Origin: JAWLHU01 sp049324875
Lineage (GTDB): Bacteria; Bacillota; Sulfobacillia; Symbiobacteriales; Symbiobacteriaceae
DNA: 64,000 bases
NCBI GenBank assembly: GCA_049324875.1
Contig: JBMONC010000057.1
Span: forward strand, 17,238 to 81,237
Direction of reading: 5' to 3'
The notes beneath the pieces are model-generated. The model was not told the DNA's origin and searched no databases. It saw only the letters and a program-made list of their open reading frames with translations. Numbering within the stretch: the first letter of the stretch is position 1; each line of letters starts with the position of its first letter. This document shows positions 51,675-59,250 of this stretch, piece by piece. Both the position numbers and the translations under genes were made by a program.

Positions 51675-51709
51675 TTAGACTCCAGTATAAGATTAGACTC
51701 GAGTCTAAT
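51675..51709 (-). promoter_or_regulatory. Two adjacent operator-like palindromes
   Basis: ATTAGACTCGAGTCTAAT (51692-51709) is a perfect 18-bp palindrome. A degenerate copy, TTAGACTCCAGTATAA (51675-51690), lies centre-to-centre 18 bp away. On the minus strand TATACT (51688-51683) lies inside the degenerate copy and may be a -10 element of the gene starting at 51540. Confidence 0.7.
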
Positions 51710-51732
51710 TTCGGCCAGAGGGTTGATGACAG

Positions 51733-51761
51733 GCCCCCGGCCACGCTGTGTGACCGGGGGC
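51733..51761 (-). terminator. Hairpin after the molybdoenzyme operon
   Basis: GCCCCCGGTCAC and GTGGCCGGGGGC pair on the minus strand (one G-U) around a 5-base loop, 14 bases after the TorD-like stop. The following CTGTCATCAA lacks a T-run. Confidence 0.65.
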
Positions 51762-51775
51762 TTGCCTGTATTGCC

Positions 51776-52414
51776 TCAAGAGGCGTGGGACGAGAGTGCC
51801 TCTGCGTTTCGGATTACCCAGCCGGCCAGGAGCCGGGCCGCTGCACTGTAGAACCGGCTGGGGCTGCCCTCGATCACCTTTTCGGCCAAGCGCCGGACCC
51901 ACCGGCTGAGATGGTTGGTCAGGAACTCCCGGTGACGCCGGTCCCAGAGCCGCGCCGCCCGCTGCAGACCGGATGCGGCCGCAAAGTCGGCCCGCATCTG
52001 GGTGTAGTAGAGGAACTCCAGCTCGGCAGCCACATGGTCGGGCATGTTCTTGAAGCCCTCCCAGAGCTGGACCCGCGCCTCCTGGTACCTGCGGGAGACC
52101 AACCGGGTGGACTCGCCCATCAGGACGCCGCCGCCCAGATAGATCGACTCGTACGGTGCGGCGAGCATCTTCTGCGGGCCGTAGAAGAGCTTGCAGTAGG
52201 CGACCGTCAACTCGGTCAGATCCGGGGTCTGGCGGAGGCCCTCGGCCATCTCATCCACCAGGTGCAGCAGGCGCTCGGCGCCCGCCGCTGCGAGATCCTC
52301 CCGGAGCCCCGCAAGGAAGGTCGGATCGTAGAGCTTCGCACCGGGCTGGTGAAAGATCAGGGCCAGTCGCTGGTAGATGCGCGCAGAGGCCGGGCTGACG
52401 CAGGTCTGTACCAT
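51776..52414 (-). CDS. TorD/DmsD-family molybdoenzyme chaperone
   Basis: The 212-residue all-helical protein matches TorD-type chaperones, with YCKLFYGPQKMLAAPYESIYLGG, split as YCKLFYGPQKM and LAAPYESIYLGG, then MGESTRLVSRRY and NMPDHVAAELEFLYYT. These proteins bind the Tat signal of a partner molybdoenzyme and hold it until cofactor insertion. The gene is last in the operon, 3 bases after the membrane anchor gene. Its client is presumably the Tat-exported catalytic subunit at the head of the operon. Confidence 0.9.
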   Translation of the reverse strand: MVQTCVSPASARIYQRLALIFHQPGAKLYDPTFLAGLREDLAAAGAERLLHLVDEMAEGLRQTPDLTELTVAYCKLFYGPQKMLAAPYESIYLGGGVLMGESTRLVSRRYQEARVQLWEGFKNMPDHVAAELEFLYYTQMRADFAAASGLQRAARLWDRRHREFLTNHLSRWVRRLAEKVIEGSPSRFYSAAARLLAGWVIRNAEALSSHAS

Positions 52415-52417
52415 GGG

Positions 52418-53497
52418 TTAGTCGCCTCCCGCGGCGGCCCGGGTGACGCCCCGGCCGAGCAGGGCAGAACCGAGGGTGTAGAGGAAGCCGGCCAACGCCA
52501 GCAGGCCTACGGTCATCAACAGCTCGGTGAGGGTCACCTGGTAGGCCTTGTACTCGATCATCGCCAGGGGGGCGGTGCCGAGGCCGACCACGATCAGCAG
52601 GAACCAGGCGCTCAGCCCGCCGACGAGGGCCAGGGCGCCGGCGGCCAGCGCACCACCCGTGCTCCGACCGGCCTGGGTCAGCACGATCACCAGCGGTGAG
52701 ACGATGCCCAGGGCGACCTGCAGGCCCCAGAAGAGCACGGCGTTGAAGCCGCCGAAGAGGATGGCGCTGTGGACGGGATCGGTGCCGAGCAGCTTTACCC
52801 CGGTCACGATCGCCAGGAGCGCCAGCATGCCGGCCAGCACCTTGCCCAGGAAGGCTGCCGACTCCGTCGCCTCCACCAGCACCGCCGTGACCAGCAGGGC
52901 AGCAGCGCCCATGGCCAGCGCCAGGGTGACGATGAAGAGGGTGGTGGCAGCGCCGTACCAGAAGGGTCGGGCGATCAGGGCGGCAAAGACGGTGCCCAGG
53001 ATCGCCGGGGCAGCCAGGGCGAGCACCAGGCCGGCGGCGGAGAGGGCCGGGCCGCTCTTCCGCTCCTTGTTCAGGGCGTAGAGCTTATAGCCGCGGACCA
53101 GCAGCACCAGGGTGTAGGTCATCGCCATCCACCAGAGGGGGGAGGCCAGGTTCGGGCTGGTCAGGAAGCCGTAGATGGCGGCCGGGTTGCCCAGGTCCGA
53201 GAAGATCGAGAGCAGGGCGGCCAGCAGGGTGGCGACCGAGACCAGGGTGGCCGGGCCGGAGATGCGGGCCAGCGGCTTGATGCCGGCCAGGTCGCCGAGG
53301 GCGGCGAAGAAGGAGACACCGGCAGCAGCGCCGGCCAGGAAGCCGTAGAGCGCCACGAGGATATTCCAGGGAGCGGTGTCGCTGGAGCCGAAGAGCGACT
53401 GCCCCTGCAGGAAGACCGCCACATGGGCGCCAAAGCCGGCGGTGGCCAGCAGGCCCAGGACGTAGAACCAGGGAGAGGTCCGCTTGGTCATGCTCAC
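52418..53497 (-). CDS. NrfD/PsrC-type membrane anchor subunit
   Basis: The 359-residue polytopic protein has about nine or ten predicted helices and belongs to the NrfD/PsrC family that passes quinol electrons to the FeS subunit. Features include WNILVALYGFLAGAAAG near helix 2 and SPLWWMAMTYTLVLL mid-protein. GTG 53497 overlaps the FeS gene stop by 4 bases; the in-frame ATG at 53491 is an alternative with better spacing from GGAGG. It is the quinone-interacting anchor of the molybdoenzyme complex. Confidence 0.9.
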   Translation of the reverse strand: MSMTKRTSPWFYVLGLLATAGFGAHVAVFLQGQSLFGSSDTAPWNILVALYGFLAGAAAGVSFFAALGDLAGIKPLARISGPATLVSVATLLAALLSIFSDLGNPAAIYGFLTSPNLASPLWWMAMTYTLVLLVRGYKLYALNKERKSGPALSAAGLVLALAAPAILGTVFAALIARPFWYGAATTLFIVTLALAMGAAALLVTAVLVEATESAAFLGKVLAGMLALLAIVTGVKLLGTDPVHSAILFGGFNAVLFWGLQVALGIVSPLVIVLTQAGRSTGGALAAGALALVGGLSAWFLLIVVGLGTAPLAMIEYKAYQVTLTELLMTVGLLALAGFLYTLGSALLGRGVTRAAAGGD

Positions 53498-54123
53498 TTA
53501 CCTCCTTCACCGGGCAGGCCGGCGTAGAAGCACTTGGGCTGGGCGCCCAACTCCGAGCGGAGCTGCTTCGCACCGTTGGCCGCAATCTGCTTGGCGACCT
53601 CGCTGTTGGGGTCGTCCAGGTCGCCGAAGACCCGGGCTCCGGAGGGGCAGGCGGCGACACAGGCAGGGGTCATGTTACCGGCGTCGATCCGGTGCGAGCA
53701 GAAGGAGCACTTCTCCACTACGCCCCGGGGGCGGATGGGCACCGCTGCGTTGTACCAGCCCGGCTTGCCGCCGACCTCGGCCCACGGGGTCTCCTTGTTA
53801 AAGGTGCGAGCGCCATAGGGGCAGGCGGCGATGCAGTACTTGCAGCCGATGCACCGCTCGTAGTCGATCGCCACAATGCCGTCGGGCCGCTTGAAGGTGG
53901 CGCTGACGGGGCAGGCGTTGACGCACGGAGCGTCATCGCAGTGCATGCAGGGCATGGGGATGGGGGTCACCCGGTAGTCCGGGTAGGGCTTGTTGTTGGC
54001 CACGGTCCGGACCTTACCCCAGAACATCCCGTCGGGGATGTTGTTCTCTGCCTTACAGGCGATGGTACAGGCCTGGCACATGGTGCACTTGTCGATATCA
54101 ACCAACATGCCGTAACGAGGCAT
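53494..54123 (-). CDS. Four-cluster [4Fe-4S] electron-transfer subunit (DmsB/PsrB/ArrB type)
   Basis: The 209-residue ferredoxin-like subunit has four cysteine groups: CTMCQACTIACK, CMHCDDAPCVNACP, CIGCKYCIAACPYG and CSFCSHRI with CVAACPSGA. These coordinate four [4Fe-4S] clusters that link the NrfD anchor to the molybdopterin subunit. It starts MPRYGMLVDIDKC after AAGGAGGTG, 14 bases behind the catalytic gene. No Tat signal is present, as is normal for subunits exported by hitch-hiking on the catalytic partner. Confidence 0.93.
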   Translation of the reverse strand: MPRYGMLVDIDKCTMCQACTIACKAENNIPDGMFWGKVRTVANNKPYPDYRVTPIPMPCMHCDDAPCVNACPVSATFKRPDGIVAIDYERCIGCKYCIAACPYGARTFNKETPWAEVGGKPGWYNAAVPIRPRGVVEKCSFCSHRIDAGNMTPACVAACPSGARVFGDLDDPNSEVAKQIAANGAKQLRSELGAQPKCFYAGLPGEGGK

Positions 54124-54137
54124 CTACGCTCACCTCC

Positions 54138-56534
54138 TTATACCTTGCGGACCCGCACGCGGGTGTTGAAGTAGCACGAGTGGCCGGACAGGTGATCGAA
54201 GGCGACACCGGTGATGTCGTTGGGGTTGACGCCCACACCCTTGGCCACCTTGCCGTACGCCCTGTGACCGAGGCCGAAGGGCATGGAGACCACCTCTGGA
54301 TGGACGCCCGGCCAGACCCGCACCCGGGTCACCAGCTTGCCGAAGGGGGACTCCACTTCGATCATGTCGCCATCGGCGATGCCAAACTTCGCGGCGGTCT
54401 CGGGGTTCAGCTCCGCCGGGTTGGCGTAGGCCTCGCCGATCAGCGGGTTGAAGGACTCCATCGCCCAGGTGTTGTTGGCGGAGCGGCCCTCGGAGGAGAG
54501 GGTTACCTTGTAGGAGGCAAGCACCAGCGGGAACTCCTGCTTTTCGCCCAGGAAGACCGGCTCCTCGAAGTGCGGGACGTAGACCCTGTCGCCGCGCGCC
54601 CGAATGTGGATCGCATCCAGGTCAGCATCGGTCATCTTCAGCTTCTCCAGGGTCGCCTTCAGGTTGCCGGAGTAGAACTCGAACTTCTTGGACGGGGTCT
54701 TCTGCTTGCCGGGATCGCCGTACTTGTACGCAGAGCCGGAGTAGAGGCCCTTCTGCTCCCACTCGGACCACGGCATGATCGACTCCAGCGTGGTCTTGAC
54801 GTACTCCTCGATGCCGTTGCCCATCTTCTTCATCTGCTGGGCGACGAAGCCCCCCATCTTCTCCGCCAGGTCAAAGGCGATCTGGCCGGTCTGGCGGGTG
54901 TCGAACATGACGGGCACCACCGGCTGCTTGATCCGGACCTCGGGGATGCCGCCGGCATCGGGGACGGTCTCATAGGCCCACTTCTCCAGGGTGGTCGGAG
55001 TGGGCAGCACAATGTCGGCCATCATGGTCATTTCCGAGGCGAACGGAGTGATGTGGACAAAGAACGGGACCTTCTTCAGGGCCTCGGTCCAGCGCCAGGC
55101 GCCCGGGGCAGAGTGGTTCCAGTTGTTCATCCAACCGATGACCGTGTCGACCGGGTAGGGCTTGCCCTCGAGGATCGAGTCGGCGACCTGGTTGGTGACC
55201 ACATCGGCCTGGGGGAAGAGCTTGGTCTTCTTGAAGTCGAGACGGGGCATGGCGGCGGACTTCTTGCCGATCTCGTCGGTGGCGTTGGTGCCGGGCTTCT
55301 TCATGGGGACGCTGCCCTGCACCAGGGGTCCGCCCGCCCTGTCATACGACCCGATCAGGGCGTTGAGCGCAAAGATGGCGAAGGAGTTGTAGGAGCCGTT
55401 GGTCCAGGCGGTGGCGCCCCGGGCGCGCCAGGCGATGGCCGGCTTCGTGGTGGCGAACTCACGGGCGATCCGCTTGATGGTCTCCGCCGGGATGCCGGTC
55501 TTCTCCGCAGCCTTCTCGGCGGTAAAGTCCTTCAGCTCCAGGTTCCACCACTTGATGACCCCGAAGGTCTCCTTCTCCGCGAAGTCCTCCTCGCTGACCG
55601 CCTGGCCGACCTTAAAGGCGCCTCCGGCCTTGAAGTCGCCGACGTAGCTCTTGTCCCACAGGCCGTTGATCAGGATCTCGTGGGCGATGGCCAGGGCCAG
55701 GGCGCCGTCGGTGCCGGAGTTGATCGGATGCCATTCGTCGGCCAGGTTGGCGGAGACGTTCATGTGCGGGTCAATCAGGACGACCTTGCACTTGCGGCCC
55801 CGGGCCTTGCGGATATAGCCCCACTGGTTCTGCAGGCGGGCGGTGGGGCGGTGGGCTTCCAGCGGGCTCTGGCCGAACATGAGCAGGTAGTTGGAGTTCT
55901 CGATCTCGTAGGCGCTGTACTTGTACTGGCCGTTGGCCATCCACTGGCCCATCTTGTCCCCCTCGGCGCAGAGGGCGGAGTGGGAGATGGCGTTGGGGGT
56001 GCCGTAGATCTTGGCGAAGTTGCCGTAGACCGCATCGGCATCCGAGATCATGTAGCGGCCGCGGAGGAGGGCGAACCGGTGGCCCTCGCCGGCTTCCCGC
56101 AGGGTGTTGAGCCGCTTGGCGATCGTCCCCAGCGCCTCATCCCAGGTGATGGGCACCCACTTCGGGTCCTGGTCGAGCCCCTTGTTGGGGTTGGTGCGCT
56201 TCATCGGCCCCTTGATCCGATCCGGATCGTAGAGGGTCTGCAGGTTGAGGTGCCCCTTGGCACAGATCGCCCCGTTGGTCACCTTCGAGAGCGGGTTGCC
56301 CTCGATGTGGACGGCGCGGCCATCCTGAACCTTGACCCGCATGGGGCAGACGGCGGGGCAGTTGATACAGGAGGTGTGGACCCACTTCTCCTCGGTGGCC
56401 GGGGCGGCGGAGGCTCCTCGCTGAAGGGCTCCCAGGATGGGCTTCGCGCCGAGAACCGCCGAGGCGGCACCGGTAACGGCCACACCCTTGAGGAAGCCCC
56501 GGCGGGAGAATCCATGGCGTGTCGCCTGCGTCAC
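54138..56534 (-). CDS. Tat-exported molybdopterin oxidoreductase catalytic subunit (Psr/Phs/Ttr/Arr clade)
   Basis: The 798-residue protein has a Tat signal (FSRRGFLKG). Its N-terminal [4Fe-4S] site is Cys56, Cys59, Cys63 and Cys91, and the bis-MGD folds follow. The probable molybdenum ligand is Cys189 in SHSALCAEGDK, flanked by Arg160-Tyr161, Ser186 and Lys194. A cysteine ligand places it with the polysulfide, thiosulfate, tetrathionate and arsenate reductases, not with the DMSO reductases (Ser). The pattern R-Y...S-x2-C-x4-K resembles what I recall of ArrA. GTG 56534 is chosen from AAGGAG 8 bases upstream. The substrate is unproven; the adjacent sensor genes suggest an oxyanion. Confidence 0.88.
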   Translation of the reverse strand: MTQATRHGFSRRGFLKGVAVTGAASAVLGAKPILGALQRGASAAPATEEKWVHTSCINCPAVCPMRVKVQDGRAVHIEGNPLSKVTNGAICAKGHLNLQTLYDPDRIKGPMKRTNPNKGLDQDPKWVPITWDEALGTIAKRLNTLREAGEGHRFALLRGRYMISDADAVYGNFAKIYGTPNAISHSALCAEGDKMGQWMANGQYKYSAYEIENSNYLLMFGQSPLEAHRPTARLQNQWGYIRKARGRKCKVVLIDPHMNVSANLADEWHPINSGTDGALALAIAHEILINGLWDKSYVGDFKAGGAFKVGQAVSEEDFAEKETFGVIKWWNLELKDFTAEKAAEKTGIPAETIKRIAREFATTKPAIAWRARGATAWTNGSYNSFAIFALNALIGSYDRAGGPLVQGSVPMKKPGTNATDEIGKKSAAMPRLDFKKTKLFPQADVVTNQVADSILEGKPYPVDTVIGWMNNWNHSAPGAWRWTEALKKVPFFVHITPFASEMTMMADIVLPTPTTLEKWAYETVPDAGGIPEVRIKQPVVPVMFDTRQTGQIAFDLAEKMGGFVAQQMKKMGNGIEEYVKTTLESIMPWSEWEQKGLYSGSAYKYGDPGKQKTPSKKFEFYSGNLKATLEKLKMTDADLDAIHIRARGDRVYVPHFEEPVFLGEKQEFPLVLASYKVTLSSEGRSANNTWAMESFNPLIGEAYANPAELNPETAAKFGIADGDMIEVESPFGKLVTRVRVWPGVHPEVVSMPFGLGHRAYGKVAKGVGVNPNDITGVAFDHLSGHSCYFNTRVRVRKV

Positions 56535-56656
56535 TGCATTCACTCCTTCCGAGTTTTGCTCACCCTCACTGTACCACCCGGCGGAAAGAGCCTGTAGCGG
56601 GAGAAATCCGCCTCCGCACAAGGGAAAGGTCCAAGGATTTGTACGGGGAAACAGAG

Positions 56657-56688
56657 CACCCCCCTCTCCTTTTTTGGGAGGGGGGGTG
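56657..56688 (-). terminator. Terminator between response regulator and molybdoenzyme operon
   Basis: CACCCCCC-rich and GGGGGGTG-rich arms pair around an A6 loop (T6 on the plus strand), followed on the minus strand by CTCTGTTTCC. It lies just after the response-regulator stop and shows that the molybdoenzyme operon has its own promoter in 56535-56650. Confidence 0.8.
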
Positions 56689-56705
56689 ATCCTTTTGGTT
56701 CATGG

Positions 56706-57377
56706 CTAGTCCGCGTCCAGCAGGCCCGCCTGCAGCGCAAAGCGAATCAGATCGGCCCGGCTGTGGGCGCCCAGCTTCTCGGCCAGCCGGGCCCGGTAGC
56801 CCTCGACCGTCTTGGCCGACAGCCCAAGCCGGTCGCCAATCTCACGGCTGGTGTAGCCCGAGGCCACCAACCTGAGCACCTCCTGCTCGCGGGGGCTCAG
56901 TTGCTCGGTCGGAGATCGTCCGGACTCGGGCGGCGGTGACGAGGCGGTGTTCAGGTAGTGATCGACCAACGCCCGGGTCATGGTCGGGTAGACGAAGACC
57001 TCACCCCGCATCACGGACCGGATAGCGGAGACCAATTCGGCGTCCGCCGCCTTCTTCAGGATGTAGCCGGAGGCGCCGGCGCCCAGGACCTCCCGCAGAT
57101 AGCCGGGGTCGTCGTGCATGGTCAGGACCAGCACCTTCAGCGAGGGGCAGGCCGCCTTCACCCGGCGGGTCGCCTCCATGCCGTCCATGCCGGGCATGGA
57201 GATGTCCATCAGGATCAGGTCGGGGTTCCTCTCCTTTGCCATGGCCACGGCGGTCTCACCGTCGGAGGCCTCGCCCACCACCTCGAAGTCGCCCTGGGTC
57301 TCCAGCAGCATGCGAAGGCCCGAGCGGAGCAGGACATGGTCGTCGGCCAGCAGCAAGCGGGTCTTGGTGGGTGCCAA
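56706..57377 (-). CDS. NarL/FixJ-family response regulator
   Basis: The 223-residue regulator has a receiver domain with Asp10-type acidic pocket (LLLADDH), phospho-Asp58 (LILMDISMPG) and Lys in GYILKKAA. A LuxR helix-turn-helix follows (LSPREQEVLRLVASGYTSRE and AKTVEGYRARLAEKL). It lies 16 bases after the kinase gene and is its obvious partner. The start is a TTG with GGGAGGGG upstream. Its likely targets are the molybdoenzyme operon directly downstream and its own operon. Confidence 0.92.
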   Translation of the reverse strand: MAPTKTRLLLADDHVLLRSGLRMLLETQGDFEVVGEASDGETAVAMAKERNPDLILMDISMPGMDGMEATRRVKAACPSLKVLVLTMHDDPGYLREVLGAGASGYILKKAADAELVSAIRSVMRGEVFVYPTMTRALVDHYLNTASSPPPESGRSPTEQLSPREQEVLRLVASGYTSREIGDRLGLSAKTVEGYRARLAEKLGAHSRADLIRFALQAGLLDAD

Positions 57378-57393
57378 TCCGCATCCCCTCCCG

Positions 57394-59250
57394 TCAGGCG
57401 CTCTCTTCCAGCGCGGGGATCCGAGCCAGAATGGTGGTCCCCTGGCCGGGTTCCGATCGGATCTCCAGCTGGCCTCCGGCCAGCTTTGCCCGCTCCTGCA
57501 TGGAGAACATGCCGAGCCGGCGTGAGGTGAGGCCGGTCACCTCTTGGACATCGAAGCCGATGCCGTCATCGTTGATGATCGCCGTCACCCGGTCCCGGTG
57601 CCACTTCAGGGTCACCGAGACCGACCGCGCCCGGGAGTGGCGGGCCACGTTGGTCAGGGCCTCCTGGGTGATCCGGTAGAGGGTGGTGCCGACCGGAACC
57701 GGGAGCTTGCGCCTCTCAAACCCCTGGGCCTGCAGCTCCACCTTGATGCCATGCTTGCGGCTGAAGTCGCGGGTATAGCGGTCCAGGGCATGGATCAGGC
57801 CCAGGTGGTCGAGGACCGGCGGCCGCAGCTGCAGCGCCAGGCTGTGGATCTCGTCCAGCACGGTGGAGGCGATGTTCCGCATGTCGCCCAGCCTCTCCGC
57901 CACCTGGTCGGGGGAGTTGGCCGTCTCCAGCAGCTTCAGGTTGACCATGAGGGAGGTCATGAGCTGGCCCGTCTCGTCGTGCAGCTCCATGGCAATCAGC
58001 TTGCGCTCCTCCTCCTGGGCCGAGATCAGCTTGGCAAGGAGCTCGGCCTGGACCGCCTCCTTCACCTTCAGCTCCTCCCAGAGGCGGATGTTCTCCAGGG
58101 CCATGCCCATCTGCCGGCCAAGGGCGGTGAACAACTCCTTGCCCGCCATCTCCGCTCGAGTGGGTCGGTCGGTGGTGAAGCAGAAGACACCGATCACCCG
58201 CCCGTCGTTGACCAGCGGGACAACCCCGCCGGCGGCGTCCAGCAGGGGCTCACCGCTCTCCCCCACCAGCCGCCGCACGTTGGGAGGTGCAGAGCACAGG
58301 TGGGGCCGGCCGTGCTGGGTGCAGAAGATGGGCTGCTGGGCTCCCTCCTCGGTGAAGCGGTAGATGCAGGCCTGTCCCAGGCCCAAGGTGGCCTGGATAT
58401 CGCGCATCATGTCGGCCAGCAGCTGCTCCCGGTTCAGGGGCCGGGTAACCGCTTCGGCCACGGCATTCAGCACCGTCAGCACCCGGTTCTGGCGGAGCAG
58501 CTCCTCCTGGGAGCGCTGCAGGTGCTCGATCATCCGGTTGAAGCGGTTGGTCAGCTGGCCGATCTCGTCATCCGCAAACTGATGGGCCCGCCGGGAGAGG
58601 TCGCCCCCGGTGACCGCCCGGGAGGCGGCCATCAGCTCCTCCAGGGGGCGGGTGAGCAGCAGGGTCAGCAGAAAGGCGGAGATCAGCGCCGCGCTGGCGA
58701 TGGCCAGCGTCTCCAGGAGCATCCGGCGGGTGGTGCTCCAGACCGCCTTGTTCACGTTCTGGTCGCTCAGCCCCACCCGGACGAAGCCGGCCCGCCCTTC
58801 GAACATCGGGATGACCACATCGTAGATGTGCTCGTCGCCAGTGGTCAGGAAGGCCGGTTTCGGCTCGACAGCGGGGGTCTCAAACGTCAGCAGGGCGACG
58901 GGGAACTGCTGGCCGAAGGTCGAGTCGAGGACCTCTCGCTGATCATCGTAGATGACAGCGTACTTCAGGTCCGGGTTGTGGGAGACGGTATCGTTGAGCA
59001 ACTCCCGGAGGCCGTACAGGTCGTGGGTGAGCACCTGGTCGGTGGCGCGGGCCGCCACATCCCGGGCCAGCGAGACGGCCTGGCGGCTGAGTTGGTCGTG
59101 GGCGAGCCGGATCAGGCTGGTGCGGGCCTGGGTGATCTCTGCCGCCCCCAGCACCAGCGCCAACGTCAGCACGATTCCCATCACCTTCAACCGGATCCCG
59201 CCCACGCTGAACACCCACCAGAGCAGGCGGTCCATCCAGCGTATCATCAC
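57394..59250 (-). CDS. NarX/TtrS-class histidine kinase with periplasmic, HAMP and GAF domains
   Basis: The 618-residue sensor has TM1 (about 21-40), an external domain (41-176), TM2 (178-200), HAMP (200-252), GAF (about 268-392), a HisKA_3 segment with phospho-His424 in MELHDETGQLM, and a C-terminal HATPase with NDDGIGFD. The GAF domain contains FCTQHGRPHLC (Cys310 to Cys319), a C-x2-H-x3-H-x-C arrangement that could bind metal or act as a redox switch. The GTG start overlaps the stop of the upstream binding-protein gene; ATG 59247 is an alternative. It probably works with that protein as ligand receptor. Confidence 0.92.
   Translation of the reverse strand: MMIRWMDRLLWWVFSVGGIRLKVMGIVLTLALVLGAAEITQARTSLIRLAHDQLSRQAVSLARDVAARATDQVLTHDLYGLRELLNDTVSHNPDLKYAVIYDDQREVLDSTFGQQFPVALLTFETPAVEPKPAFLTTGDEHIYDVVIPMFEGRAGFVRVGLSDQNVNKAVWSTTRRMLLETLAIASAALISAFLLTLLLTRPLEELMAASRAVTGGDLSRRAHQFADDEIGQLTNRFNRMIEHLQRSQEELLRQNRVLTVLNAVAEAVTRPLNREQLLADMMRDIQATLGLGQACIYRFTEEGAQQPIFCTQHGRPHLCSAPPNVRRLVGESGEPLLDAAGGVVPLVNDGRVIGVFCFTTDRPTRAEMAGKELFTALGRQMGMALENIRLWEELKVKEAVQAELLAKLISAQEEERKLIAMELHDETGQLMTSLMVNLKLLETANSPDQVAERLGDMRNIASTVLDEIHSLALQLRPPVLDHLGLIHALDRYTRDFSRKHGIKVELQAQGFERRKLPVPVGTTLYRITQEALTNVARHSRARSVSVTLKWHRDRVTAIINDDGIGFDVQEVTGLTSRRLGMFSMQERAKLAGGQLEIRSEPGQGTTILARIPALEESA

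Noticed and set aside
54180..56597. Long plus-strand frame opposite the molybdoenzyme
   Set aside because: Antisense shadow; the minus-strand product has all molybdopterin and FeS motifs.
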